Shown here piece after piece: positions 30,497 to 38,956 of a stretch of DNA of 64,000 bases. The stretch lies in contig NZ_QQTO01000019.1 in NCBI RefSeq assembly GCF_003351345.1, positions 124,001-188,000 of the forward strand, given 5' to 3'. Both the position numbers and the translations under genes were made by a program. Below the pieces are notes generated by a model, which was not told the origin of the DNA, searched no databases, and saw nothing but the letters and a program-made list of their open reading frames with translations. Source of the stretch: Allobosea caraganae (lineage in GTDB: Bacteria > Pseudomonadota > Alphaproteobacteria > Rhizobiales > Beijerinckiaceae). The stretch's first letter is position 1. Every line of letters begins with the position of its first letter.

Positions 30497-31657
30497 ATGA
30501 ACACGATGGTGAGCCTGGGCTTCGTGCAAGCCTGCATTTTCGCATTCCTGGCTTGCCTGTGCGTCGCGATCTATTTCGGCCTGCGCCGGCAATCGTCGCT
30601 GGCCTGGCTCGCGGCAGCTCTGCTCATCGGCAGCATCGCAGTCCTGGTCCTCGGCCAGTTTAGCGGCACGTTCCTCGAACAGCTCGCCGTGACCTTGCTC
30701 GTGCCGTCCGGTTATCTCTGTCTCGGACAGTCCGTCGGCCTCGCGGTCGGCGAGCGGCGACGCTCTCCCGGGCTGCTCGCGGCGGTGGCCGGCCTGGCGG
30801 GTGTCTCCTTCGTGTTGCTGCTTGCGGGCATTCCGTTCATCTACCAGACGCTGCCGTTCCAGCTGGCATGCGGGCTGGCGGTTTCCGATGGTTTCATCAG
30901 GCTGTTCCGAGCTCCCGGCAGGAGCGCGCTGGACATTTGCCTGATGTTCGTCGTGGCCGGTATCGCCAGCGCCTTCTTCCTGCGTCTGCCGTTCTTTCCT
31001 GTGCTGTTCGACAGCGCCGCATCCTATCTGTCCATCAGGGATTCGTCGTTCGAGCAGACGCTGTTGCGCTTCAACGCGATCGTGACGCCGACGGCCGTCT
31101 TCCTGCTGCTGGCCAAGATCGTCGGAGGGGTGATCACGACCTACCGCACCCGCTCGGAGCGGGACGGACTCACCGGATTGTTCAACCGTCTCGCCTTCGA
31201 CGAGATGATCCGCGCTGACCCTTCGAGCGGTGGCGCCCTGATCCTCTGCGATATCGACTACTTCAAGCAGGTCAATGATCGCTACGGCCATCACGCCGGC
31301 GACGAGATCCTGTGCAGCTTTGCCAAGCTGCTGGCGCGGGCCGGTCAGCCGGCCGCCCGCGTCGGTGGCGAGGAATTCGCGCTGCTGCTGCCGCGCCGGG
31401 GCGTGGCGGAGGCGGCCGAGCTGGCGGAGATGGTGCGCGCTCGCTTTCATGCCGCCGGGCATCCGCTCATCGCTGCTGATCACAGGCTCAGCGCGAGTTT
31501 TGGCGTCGCGAGCTACGAGCCCGGCGATCTGCTTCGGGATGTTCTCACCCGCGCCGATTCCGCGCTCTACCGTGCGAAGCACAATGGCCGCAACCGCGTC
31601 GAGACCTATGAGGATGGCCTTGTGCCGATACTCGGCGGCAGGCAACAGGCGGCCTGA
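30497..31657 (+). CDS. Membrane-bound diguanylate cyclase (GGDEF domain)
   Basis: The 386-residue protein has about six N-terminal membrane helices (residues 1-215) as the sensor region and a C-terminal GGDEF domain (from about residue 225, SERDGLTGLFNRLAFDEM). The active-site signature is GGEEF (near residue 296), normally functional. Five residues before it there is no RxxD inhibitory I-site, so product inhibition may be weak. It should make cyclic di-GMP in response to an unknown membrane cue. The start at 30497 is chosen from where hydrophobic family-like sequence begins; an earlier ATG is possible. The 5' neighbour pepT is divergent. Confidence 0.88.
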   Translation: MNTMVSLGFVQACIFAFLACLCVAIYFGLRRQSSLAWLAAALLIGSIAVLVLGQFSGTFLEQLAVTLLVPSGYLCLGQSVGLAVGERRRSPGLLAAVAGLAGVSFVLLLAGIPFIYQTLPFQLACGLAVSDGFIRLFRAPGRSALDICLMFVVAGIASAFFLRLPFFPVLFDSAASYLSIRDSSFEQTLLRFNAIVTPTAVFLLLAKIVGGVITTYRTRSERDGLTGLFNRLAFDEMIRADPSSGGALILCDIDYFKQVNDRYGHHAGDEILCSFAKLLARAGQPAARVGGEEFALLLPRRGVAEAAELAEMVRARFHAAGHPLIAADHRLSASFGVASYEPGDLLRDVLTRADSALYRAKHNGRNRVETYEDGLVPILGGRQQAA

Positions 31658-31666
31658 GCCGCTCCG

Positions 31667-32674
31667 CTACGAGCCGGTGAATTGCTGCGGCGGCGCCGCA
31701 GCCGGCCTCGCCTCGCCATCGAGCCCCTCCGGCTCCGCCGCGCGAAAATGGCTCGGGGCCTTGCCGATGACGCGCTTGAAGGCGCGGCTGAAGGAGGCTT
31801 CCGATTCATAGCCGAGCCGGCGCGCCACCACCGTGATCTTCAGCTTGTCGCGCACCAGCCATTGCCGGGCCTGGCGCATCCTGACCTGCAGCACATAGCG
31901 GGCCGGCGTCTCGCCGACGACGCTGGCGAAGCGCTCGGCAAAGGCGGAGCGGGAGGCGTGCATGACCTTGGCCAGCGCCTCGACCGTCCAGTCCTCCTGC
32001 GGGTTCAGGTGGATCGCAGCGAGCACCCGGCCGATATCGGGGTCGCGCGCAGCCGCCACCCAGCCGCTGGCATCGCCGCAGCCGTGCTCGACCCAGGTGC
32101 GGATGATGCTGGCGGCCACGACGTCGGCAAGCCGAGTGAGGATGCTGCCGGCCCCGACGCGGTCCAAGGCGAGTTCACAAGCCATGGTCTTCAGCAGGGG
32201 CGAGATGCCGGGCTCGTGCACGGCGAATTCATGCACCCACATCAGCTCCGGCATCATCCGCAGAAACGGATGCTGGCCGTCGACGTTGAAGCTCATGCTG
32301 CCGCTGAAGAACAGGGTCTCCTCGCCGCCGCCGCCGCCGCGCGCCTCGGCGATGTCGCCGCAGACATTCTGGAACTGGCAGCAGGCGAGGGGGGCGGTGC
32401 AGGCATTGGGGGCGCTCGCCAGCGCGTGCTCGACGCCGCGCGGCAGGAGAACCGCGTCGCCCGGCTCGAGCCGGACCCATTCATCCTCCGGCGTGCGCAG
32501 AAAGCAGCCGCCCTCGGCGACGAAGTGGAAGCGCGCGGCCTGCTGCGCCGGAAAGAGCAGGCCCCAGGGTGCGGCCATCTGATAGCGCGCGTAGTCGACG
32601 CCATCGAGCCGCAAGCCCCGCAGCATTTCCGTCAGCGGGTCGGCTCCGCCAGTTTTGGACGAATGGTCAAGCAT
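31667..32674 (-). CDS. AraC-family transcriptional regulator with N-terminal cupin
   Basis: The 335-residue protein has an N-terminal cupin-type ligand domain (residues about 10-180, with RFHFVAEGGCFLRTPEDEWVRLEPGDAVLLPRGVEHAL in pieces) and a C-terminal double helix-turn-helix (about residues 225-325, with EALAKVMHASRSAFAERF and AARRLGYESEASFSRAFKRVIGKAPSHFR-like segments). A long in-frame extension upstream is rejected because it runs through the antisense of the divergent transporter. The gene is divergent from the MFS gene with 72 bases between, a layout in which the regulator usually controls the transporter. The effector cannot be told. Confidence 0.9.
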   Translation of the reverse strand: MLDHSSKTGGADPLTEMLRGLRLDGVDYARYQMAAPWGLLFPAQQAARFHFVAEGGCFLRTPEDEWVRLEPGDAVLLPRGVEHALASAPNACTAPLACCQFQNVCGDIAEARGGGGGEETLFFSGSMSFNVDGQHPFLRMMPELMWVHEFAVHEPGISPLLKTMACELALDRVGAGSILTRLADVVAASIIRTWVEHGCGDASGWVAAARDPDIGRVLAAIHLNPQEDWTVEALAKVMHASRSAFAERFASVVGETPARYVLQVRMRQARQWLVRDKLKITVVARRLGYESEASFSRAFKRVIGKAPSHFRAAEPEGLDGEARPAAAPPQQFTGS

Positions 32675-32746
32675 TACGGGTTTTCTAGCATGGAATGTCC
32701 AGGCGGTCACTGCCACTTCTTCGGCCTGACCTTTCCGGAGATTTCC
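32675..32746. promoter_or_regulatory. Divergent promoter region araC-type regulator / MFS transporter
   Basis: Only 72 bases separate the two divergent starts. A GGAG ribosome-binding site for the transporter is at about 32737-32740. Imperfect repeats of ATGG(T/A)(C/A)A and GGTCACTGCC are seen, but no operator can be defined with confidence. Confidence 0.4.
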
Positions 32747-33964
32747 ATGTCCGAAACCCTTTCCGCCGCGACCGTCGACGATCTCGATGTGCTGCCGGGT
32801 GTCGAAGAACGCGCCGATCCGGCCTGGGCCGCGGTGCTCTCGCTGGCGCTCGGCGTGTTCGGTCTCGTCACCGCGGAATTCCTGCCCGCCAGCCTGCTGA
32901 CGCCGATCGCCGCCGATCTCGGCATCAGCGACGGCGCGGCCGGGCAGACCGTGACGGCGACCGCCGTCATCGGCGCCTTCGCCGGCCTGTTCACGCCGAT
33001 CGTCACCGGACGCCTCGACCGGCGGCTGGTGATGTGGTCGCTGACCGGGCTGCTGATCGTCTCGAGCGCGCTCGCAGCGATGGCGAACGGCCTGACCATG
33101 CTGCTGATCGCGCGCCTGCTGCTCGGCATCGGCATTGGCGGCTTCTGGTCGATGGCCGGCGCCCTGGCGATGCGGCTGGTGCCGACGCGGCTGATCCCGC
33201 GCGCCATGTCGCTGATCTTCACCGGCGTCTCGATCGCGACCGTCAGCGCCGCGCCCATCGGCGCCTATCTCGGCGGGCTGATCGGCTGGCGCGCCGTCTT
33301 CGCCATCTCGGCGGTGATCGGCGTCGTCACGCTGATCGCGCAGCTCGCGACGATCCCGCGCATGCCGTCGCAGGGCGCCCCTAACATCCGCACGTTGGTC
33401 GATCTGCTGGGCCGGTCGAGCGTCAGGCTGGTGCTGCTGACGATCCTGCTCTGCATCTCCGGCCATTTCGCCGGCTTTACCTATGTCCGCCCCTTCCTCG
33501 AGCAGGTGCCGGCGCTCTCCATCGAGATGATCTCGGTCGTCCTGCTCGCCTATGGCATCGGCGGCTTCTTCGGCAACTTTGCCGGGGCGGCCGTGGTGGA
33601 GCGCAGCGCCAAGGCCTCGGTCGTCATCGGCGCGCTGATGATCGCGGCGACGGCGCTGGCGCTGACCAGTTTTGGCGCGTCGCTGCCGATCTCGGCCGTC
33701 GGCGTCGCCTTCTGGGGCTTCGCCTTCGGCATGATCCCGGTCGGCGTCCAGACCTGGATCATCCGCGCGGCGCCGGATCAGGCGGAGGCGGCGAGCGGCC
33801 TCCTCGTCGCGGCCTTCCAGGTCGCCATTGCCAGTGGCGCGGTCTTCGGCGGCCTGCTCGTCGACCATCTCGGCTCGCTCGGCGCCATCGGGTATTGCGG
33901 CGTCGGTGCGCTGCTCGGCGCGCTGCTGGCGCTGACCGCACGGCGGGGCGAGGCGCGCGTCTGA
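32747..33964 (+). CDS. MFS transporter, drug/sugar efflux (DHA1-type)
   Basis: The 405-residue product has twelve predicted membrane helices and no signal peptide. The start at 32747 has a GGAG site six bases upstream. Loop 2-3 motif A is present in GRLDRR near residue 87, and the first helices read LGVFGLVTAEFLPASLLTPIA, the pattern of arabinose-efflux/chloramphenicol-resistance-like exporters. Substrate is unknown; drug, sugar or metabolite export are all possible. It is divergent from an AraC regulator that probably controls it. A repeat element follows its stop immediately. Confidence 0.88.
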   Translation: MSETLSAATVDDLDVLPGVEERADPAWAAVLSLALGVFGLVTAEFLPASLLTPIAADLGISDGAAGQTVTATAVIGAFAGLFTPIVTGRLDRRLVMWSLTGLLIVSSALAAMANGLTMLLIARLLLGIGIGGFWSMAGALAMRLVPTRLIPRAMSLIFTGVSIATVSAAPIGAYLGGLIGWRAVFAISAVIGVVTLIAQLATIPRMPSQGAPNIRTLVDLLGRSSVRLVLLTILLCISGHFAGFTYVRPFLEQVPALSIEMISVVLLAYGIGGFFGNFAGAAVVERSAKASVVIGALMIAATALALTSFGASLPISAVGVAFWGFAFGMIPVGVQTWIIRAAPDQAEAASGLLVAAFQVAIASGAVFGGLLVDHLGSLGAIGYCGVGALLGALLALTARRGEARV

Positions 33965-33965
33965 G

Positions 33966-34094
33966 CCGTCATTGCGAGGAGGCGCCGCCGACGAAGCAAT
34001 CCAGGGGGACCGGGTGAGCGAGACTCCCTGGGTTGCTTCGCGGAGCCTGTACTCGGGCTTGCCGAAGGCAAGACCCGGGTGCTCGCAATGACGG
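33966..34094. repeat. Long palindromic element (GTCATTGCGAG family)
   Basis: Outer arms CCGTCATTGCGAG (33966-33978) and CTCGCAATGACGG (34082-34094) pair perfectly; inside are CGAAGCAATCCAGGG (33992-34006) and CCCTGGGTTGCTTCG (34026-34040), and a third small stem CGGGCTTGCC/GGCAAGACCCG. This modular three-stem layout is widespread in Hyphomicrobiales intergenic regions. It sits between the MFS gene and the next AraC gene. Confidence 0.8.
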
Positions 34095-34154
34095 CGAGAA
34101 TGGCGACGGCCGCGTGATCGTCGCCATCACTTTTCTTCAAGACACGTTTCGCCG

Positions 34155-35039
34155 ATGGCGGCATATGATCGCGCCATGAACGCGGTCTCCCAGATCGAAG
34201 CCTTCGGCATCGAGGGCCTTGTCGCCAATGAGCGGGCGGTGCTGTTTCCGGCGCGCCGCTTCGAGGGGCTCGACTGCCTGTCGGCGACCTTCCAGCGCCA
34301 TATCTACGCGCCGCACCAGCACGACACCTATGTGCTGGGGACGATCGAGAGCGGCTGCGAAAGCTTTACCGTGCGCGGGATCAAGCATTATGCCCGCCCC
34401 GACCACATCACCTTCGTCAATCCGCTCGAGACCCATGACGGTGCGCCGCATGAGGGCGGCTACAGCTACCGCATGACCTATCCGAGCGTGACGCTGATGC
34501 GCGAGGTCGCTGCTTCGCTGGCCGGTGGCGAGGTCGTGGGCACGCCCTTCTTCCGCGAGCCGCTGGTGTTCGATCCCCACGGCGCAGAGCTGTTCCGCAC
34601 CGCCCATCGCGCCATCGAGGCCGGTATCGACCTGCTGCAGGGCGAGGAGATGCTGCTGCGCTTCTATGCGCATTGCCTCGCCCATCATGCCGATTGGCCG
34701 GTGGCGCCGCTCGGCCGCGAGGCCATCCATGTCGGGCGGGCGCGCGAGCTGATCGAGGCGCGCTATGACGAGGACCTGTCGCTCGCCGAGATCGCACGGC
34801 TGAGCGGGCTTGCCCGGCATCACCTCATCCGTGCCTTCCGGCGCGAGACCGGCCTGACGCCCCACGCCTATCTCATCGATGCCCGCATCAGGCGCGCCCG
34901 CGACCTGCTCTGCCGGGGCGAGCGTCCCGGTGATGTCGCAGCCGCGACCGGCTTCTGCGACCAGGCGCATCTGACCCGCGCCTTCAAGGCGCGCTACGCG
35001 CTCACACCCGGCGCCTTCCGCGCCGCCCACCTGATCTGA
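34155..35039 (+). CDS. AraC-family transcriptional regulator (AzlCD-linked)
   Basis: The 294-residue product combines an AraC-type N-terminal ligand domain (IYAPHQHDTYVLGTIESG near residue 50, then FVNPLETHDGAPHEGGYSYRM in parts near residue 88) with a C-terminal double helix-turn-helix (SLAEIARLSGLARHHLIRAFRRETGLTPHAYL near residue 210). A second ATG at 34176 is equally plausible and would drop seven residues; no strong ribosome-binding site decides. It ends eight bases before azlC, so it probably forms an operon with azlCD and senses an amino-acid-like ligand. Confidence 0.9.
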   Translation: MAAYDRAMNAVSQIEAFGIEGLVANERAVLFPARRFEGLDCLSATFQRHIYAPHQHDTYVLGTIESGCESFTVRGIKHYARPDHITFVNPLETHDGAPHEGGYSYRMTYPSVTLMREVAASLAGGEVVGTPFFREPLVFDPHGAELFRTAHRAIEAGIDLLQGEEMLLRFYAHCLAHHADWPVAPLGREAIHVGRARELIEARYDEDLSLAEIARLSGLARHHLIRAFRRETGLTPHAYLIDARIRRARDLLCRGERPGDVAAATGFCDQAHLTRAFKARYALTPGAFRAAHLI

Positions 35040-35047
35040 GATTTCCA

Positions 35048-35764
35048 ATGTCTGCTCTGGACGATGCCCGCCTGGGCTTCAGCGATATCTGGCCTGCCAT
35101 GGTCGCCGCGATTCCGGTCGGCCTGTTGCTCGGAGCGCTTGCCGCCGGCAAGGGGCTGTCGCCGCTCGAAGTCTTCCTGATGGGGGCCTTCGTCTTCGCC
35201 GGCGGGGCGCAGTTCGCCGCGGTCGAGCTCTGGACGAGCCCGGCGCCGGTCTGGGCGCTGGTCTTTTCGACGCTGCTGATCAATGCCCGCCACATCCTGA
35301 TGAGCGCCTCGGTGGTGCCGAAGCTGAATGGCTTCAGCACGTTCCAGAAGCTGCTCGGCCTCTACTACATGGCCGATGAGAACTGGGCGCTGGCCGAGAA
35401 GCGGGCCCGCTCGCGCGCGCTCAGCCCGGCCTATTGGTTCGGCATGGCCGTGCCCTTCGTCTGCTGCTGGCTGACGACGACGACGCTGGGCGCGATCATC
35501 GGCGCCGCCTTCGGCGATCCGAAGCGGCTCGGCGCCGATTTCGCCTTCACGGCGCTGTTCATCGCGCTCACCGCCTCGTTCTGGAAGGGCAGGGTGACGT
35601 TCTGGACCGTCGCCGCGGCCGGCATCGCCTCGGCGCTGACCTACAAGCTCGTCGGCGCGCCCTGGCACGTTGCGGCCGGCGCCATCTGCGGATTGTTGGC
35701 GGCCTGGCTGGCGGCGGGCGATCAAGACGAGGCGCAGCCCGCTACCGAAGGGGCGCAATCGTGA
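35048..35764 (+). CDS. azlC: AzlC family branched-chain amino acid exporter subunit
   Basis: The 238-residue membrane protein matches AzlC (larger subunit of the branched-chain amino acid efflux system, BrnF-type). Typical segments are AAIPVGLLLGALAAGKGLSPLEVFLMGAFVFAGGAQFA in pieces near residues 19-57, NARHILMSASV near residue 79 and YYMADENWALA near residue 104. About six to seven membrane spans are visible. It overlaps azlD by four bases (GTGA), the classical pair. Confidence 0.92.
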   Translation: MSALDDARLGFSDIWPAMVAAIPVGLLLGALAAGKGLSPLEVFLMGAFVFAGGAQFAAVELWTSPAPVWALVFSTLLINARHILMSASVVPKLNGFSTFQKLLGLYYMADENWALAEKRARSRALSPAYWFGMAVPFVCCWLTTTTLGAIIGAAFGDPKRLGADFAFTALFIALTASFWKGRVTFWTVAAAGIASALTYKLVGAPWHVAAGAICGLLAAWLAAGDQDEAQPATEGAQS

Positions 35765-36060
35765 CGCTCGACCCGCTCAACCTGATCGCCATCCTCGGTA
35801 TGGCGGTGGTGACCTATTTCACCCGCCTTGCGGGCCTGGCTCTAGCCGGCCGGCTCGACCTCTCGCCCCGCGCGCAAGCGGCCTTCGACGCGATCCCGCC
35901 GGCCGTGTTGATCGCGGTTATCGCGCCGAGCGCGCTGGCGACCGGTTGGGCCGAGACGGGTGCGGCGGTGATCGCGGCGCTGGCCGCGACGCGGCTGCCG
36001 CTGCTGGGCGTGGTTGGGGTGGGCGTGGTCGCGGTGGTAGCACTGCGGGCGGTGATCTGA
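35761..36060 (+). CDS. azlD: AzlD family branched-chain amino acid transport subunit
   Basis: The 99-residue protein has three to four membrane helices and the AzlD pattern: AILGMAVVTYFTRLAGLALAG near residue 10, then FDAIPPAVLIAVIAP near residue 42. It starts with GTG at 35761 overlapping the azlC stop. It is the small partner needed for AzlC export. The rightward AraC-azlC-azlD set ends here, 12 bases before the leftward VapC gene, whose stop codon is at 36073. Confidence 0.9.
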   Translation: MTLDPLNLIAILGMAVVTYFTRLAGLALAGRLDLSPRAQAAFDAIPPAVLIAVIAPSALATGWAETGAAVIAALAATRLPLLGVVGVGVVAVVALRAVI

Positions 36061-36072
36061 GGCGGCGCTGCG

Positions 36073-36492
36073 CTAGGTAGCCCAGTCCGTCACCATCAGG
36101 CCCGGGACGCGTTCGAATTCGCTCCGGTTGCCGCTGACGAGGATGGCGCCGCGCCGGCGCGCCTGTGCCGCGATCAATGTGTCATAGGCGCCGATCGGGG
36201 TTCCTTTCGCCTCGAGGAATGCCCGGACATCGCCAGCCTCGGCCGCGTCTTCCGCGTCGAACTGGATGATCTCGAAGCCCTCGCTCAGAAACGCGTCGAG
36301 CACGCGGGTGGACGCCTCGCGCCGCGTGCTCTTGGCGATGCCGTAGCGCAGTTCGAAGACGACGCCGGACGGGATCAGCAACCGCGTGCCGGCGGCCAAT
36401 TCCTGTTGCAGTCTTGCGTCGATCGCGGGGACGCGGCCGTTCAGTCCGAAAATAATGACATTCGTATCGAGGCAGAACATCGGGGAGCTCAC
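36073..36492 (-). CDS. vapC: VapC-type PIN-domain toxin (module 2)
   Basis: The product (139 residues from GTG 36492, or 135 from ATG 36480) is a PIN ribonuclease. The acidic positions are in [48 protein letters not shown]. The GTG overlaps the antitoxin stop by four bases, which is the usual coupling, while the ATG gives the more familiar MFCLDTN start. All catalytic acidic residues are kept. It is a different VapC subgroup from the module at 24.6-25.3 kb. Confidence 0.9.
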   Translation of the reverse strand: MSSPMFCLDTNVIIFGLNGRVPAIDARLQQELAAGTRLLIPSGVVFELRYGIAKSTRREASTRVLDAFLSEGFEIIQFDAEDAAEAGDVRAFLEAKGTPIGAYDTLIAAQARRRGAILVSGNRSEFERVPGLMVTDWAT

Positions 36493-36761
36493 CCGAAATC
36501 CACAGCGTCCTCGGCCTCTGCCGGCGGGTCGTCGGGCAGGCCATCGACCAGGAAGTCGCGGGCGCCGAGCGCGTCCAGCTTCGCCCGCCAGGCCTTGGCA
36601 TCAAAAGCCGGCTTTGCGATCGGCTCGAGAATGACCTTGTTCCCGACCTTGCTCACCTGCACCTCACTGCCTTCGAAACGGAACTCCTTGGGCAAGCGCA
36701 CGGCTTGGCTGCGGCCATGCATGAACAGTTTAGCGGTTCCAGATGTCGCATTGGCGGCCAT
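36489..36761 (-). CDS. vapB: VapB-type antitoxin, AbrB/SpoVT fold (module 2)
   Basis: The 90-residue protein has the AbrB-like swapped-hairpin DNA-binding start [23 protein letters not shown], then [14 protein letters not shown], and an acidic C-terminus ([14 protein letters not shown]) that would bind the toxin. The start at 36761 has a strong GGAGG site six bases upstream; the further ATG at 36773 lies inside the operator. A long perfect palindrome overlaps that ribosome-binding site. Confidence 0.9.
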   Translation of the reverse strand: MAANATSGTAKLFMHGRSQAVRLPKEFRFEGSEVQVSKVGNKVILEPIAKPAFDAKAWRAKLDALGARDFLVDGLPDDPPAEAEDAVDFG

Positions 36762-36766
36762 AGGCA

Positions 36767-36805
36767 CCTCCATTGATATCTACCGCGGATAGATATCAAT
36801 GGAGG
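36767..36805 (-). promoter_or_regulatory. Perfect 16-bp-armed palindrome, VapB operator
   Basis: CCTCCATTGATATCTA (36767-36782) and TAGATATCAATGGAGG (36790-36805) pair perfectly around a seven-base CCGCGGA centre. One arm contains the GGAGG of the vapB ribosome-binding site, so binding by VapBC would block transcription and the mRNA stem could also mask translation. The AT-rich GATATC core suits an antitoxin operator. Confidence 0.7.
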
Positions 36806-36849
36806 CGGTCACCGTCAACGATATCGAGCAGCGCGCCATCCTGGTAAAA

Positions 36850-36944
36850 CCGTCATGCTCGGGCTTGTCCCGAGCATCCACGTCTTGAACACCGCCCGCG
36901 ATAGGCGAAGACGTGGATGGTCGCCACAAGGGCGACCATGACGG
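36850..36944. repeat. Palindromic repeat family B, copy 1
   Basis: CCGTCATG(C/G)TCGGGCTTGTCC starts the unit and CCACAAGGGCGACCATGACGG ends it, with CGAGCATCCACGTCTT and AAGACGTGGATGG inside. A second copy with the same ends is at 56116-56210, and the two are about as similar as different copies of one family. It lies between vapB and the pepP gene, in a gap with no gene. Confidence 0.8.
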
Positions 36945-36962
36945 CGGAGCGCAGACCAGGCA

Positions 36963-38807
36963 TCACAGCGGCAGGCATGCCTTCTCCAGCCAGCTCTTCG
37001 CCTCGCCCTCGACCAGCGGCGCGAGCTTGCTCCAGACCTGCGCGTGATAGGCGTTGATCCAGGCGATCTCGCCCGCGTCGAGCAGCGAGAGCTCGATCAG
37101 CGCGCGCTCATAGGGCGCCCAGGTGATCGTCTCGAAGCCGTAGATCGTGCGGTCGCCACCGGGAATCTGGCGCTCCTCGACCACGATCAGGTTCTCGATG
37201 CGGATGCCGTATTCGCCTTCCTTATAGTAGCCCGGCTCGTTGGAGAGGATCATGCCCGGCTCCAGCGGCGTGGTGCCGAGCTTGGAGAGACGCTGCGGCC
37301 CCTCATGCACCGAGAGGTAGCTGCCGACGCCGTGGCCGGTGCCGTGGTCGAAGTCGAGCCCGGCCTGCCAGAGCGGCAGCCGCGCCAGCGCATCGAGCTG
37401 CGCGCCAGAGGTGCCCTTGACGAAGACGGCGCGCGAGATCGCGACATGGCCCTTGAGCACGCGGGTATAGCGGTCGCGCATCTCCGCGCTCGGCTCGCCG
37501 ATGGCCATGGTGCGGGTGATGTCGGTGGTACCGTCCTCATATTGCCCGCCGGAATCGACCAGGAAGATGCCGGGCTCGATCCTGCGGTTGCTGGCCTCGG
37601 TGACACGGTAATGCGGCAGGGCGGCGTTGGGGCCGGCTCCGGCGATAGTGGTGAAGGAGACGTCCTTGAGCAGGCCGGTCTTGAGCCGCTCGTTCTCAAG
37701 CGCGGCGACGGCATCGATCTCGGTCAGGTTGCCCTTCGGCGCCTCGCGCGCGAGCCATGACAGGTAGCGCGTGATCGCGGCGCCATCGCGCAGATGGGCG
37801 GCGCGCGTTCCGTTGAGCTCGGCCGCGTTCTTGCGCGCCTTCATCAAGGCGATCGGGTCAGTTCCGGCATCAGGCGTGCCGCCGGCATCGCGGATCAGCG
37901 TTGCGAGCGCCGCAGCGGCCGTGCCTGCGTCGAGCCTGACCTTGGCCTTGGCCGCGCCGAGCGCCTCGATCTGCTTTTGCAGTGCTGCCGGCGGGGCGAT
38001 CTCGCCGACGGCGCCGATCGCGTCGCCGGCCTCGTTGGTGACCTTCTCCGGCGCGAGGAAAACGGTCGGCCGGCCCTCGCGCGGCACGATGCCGTAGCCT
38101 AGCGGCAGCGGCGTGTGCTCGACATCGCCGCCGCGGATGTTGAAGGTCCAGGCCAGCGCGTGCGGGTCGGAGATCACCAGCGCATCGACCTTGGCCTTGG
38201 CCAGCGCCTCCTGGATGCGGGCGAGCTTGCTGGCCGTGCTCTCGCCGGCGAACTCGGCGCGGTGCGCCTTGACCGGGGCGGTCGGTGGCGCCGGGCGGTC
38301 GCTCCAGAGCGCGTCGATCGGGTTCTGCTTCACCGCGACGAGTACGCCGCCGGCTGCGGCTGCCGCCTTCTCCAGCCGGGCGACGCCATCGACCGTATGC
38401 AGCCAGGGATCGTAGCCGAGCCTGGCTCCGGGCGGCAGGTTGAGCTCGATCCAGCGGTCGAGCACCGTCTCCTCCATCCTGGTCGGCGTGATCACGGCAG
38501 GGTCGGTCTGCTCGGCCGATTGCAAGGTGTAGCGGCCGTCGACGATCAGGGCCGCCTTGTCCTTGAGGATCACTGCGTTGCCGGCCGAGCCGGTGAAGCC
38601 GGTCAGCCAGGCGAGGCGGGCCATATGGGCCGGCACGTACTCGCCCTGATGTTCGTCAGCGCGGGGCACGATGAAGCCGTCGAGCCCCTGCGCCGTCAGC
38701 GCCGCGCGCAAGGCCGCGACCCGCGGCGCAACCTGCGCCGGGTTGCTCGGTTCGGTGAAGGTCTGGAAGCGGCAGGCGGGATGAGCAGGCGCAGGCGATT
38801 CGGTCAT
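36963..38807 (-). CDS. pepP: Xaa-Pro aminopeptidase (M24 family)
   Basis: The 614-residue product is a large-type M24B aminopeptidase P. It has two N-terminal creatinase-like domains (ALRAALTAQGLDGFIVPRADEHQGEYVP near residue 30) and a C-terminal metallopeptidase domain with ligands in FLVDSGGQYEDGTTDITRTM (two Asp, near residue 415), DHGTGHGVGSYLSVHEGP (His, near residue 490), ILSNEPGYYKEGEYGIRIEN (Glu, near residue 525) and a last Glu in FETITWAPYE. The 614-residue length matches the bacterial and eukaryotic three-domain form. In alphaproteobacteria it is often near prmA, as here. Confidence 0.93.
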   Translation of the reverse strand: MTESPAPAHPACRFQTFTEPSNPAQVAPRVAALRAALTAQGLDGFIVPRADEHQGEYVPAHMARLAWLTGFTGSAGNAVILKDKAALIVDGRYTLQSAEQTDPAVITPTRMEETVLDRWIELNLPPGARLGYDPWLHTVDGVARLEKAAAAAGGVLVAVKQNPIDALWSDRPAPPTAPVKAHRAEFAGESTASKLARIQEALAKAKVDALVISDPHALAWTFNIRGGDVEHTPLPLGYGIVPREGRPTVFLAPEKVTNEAGDAIGAVGEIAPPAALQKQIEALGAAKAKVRLDAGTAAAALATLIRDAGGTPDAGTDPIALMKARKNAAELNGTRAAHLRDGAAITRYLSWLAREAPKGNLTEIDAVAALENERLKTGLLKDVSFTTIAGAGPNAALPHYRVTEASNRRIEPGIFLVDSGGQYEDGTTDITRTMAIGEPSAEMRDRYTRVLKGHVAISRAVFVKGTSGAQLDALARLPLWQAGLDFDHGTGHGVGSYLSVHEGPQRLSKLGTTPLEPGMILSNEPGYYKEGEYGIRIENLIVVEERQIPGGDRTIYGFETITWAPYERALIELSLLDAGEIAWINAYHAQVWSKLAPLVEGEAKSWLEKACLPL

Positions 38808-38956
38808 GGCAGGTCCGGAGGCAGGGTTCGCCGCATCGTTGCGCCTTGCCGTTGGGAAGGCCAGCGCAAAAGCGACGACAGCGCTGGTCAGTTGGTCAGG
38901 CCAATTGGCCTTGAATTTAGGCGAACTGCCTCCTAGCTATGCGATACGTGCAATCG

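Noticed and set aside
31682..32746. In-frame upstream extension of the MFS gene
   Set aside because: It runs through the divergent AraC gene in antisense and lacks membrane pattern; a good GGAG site supports 32747.
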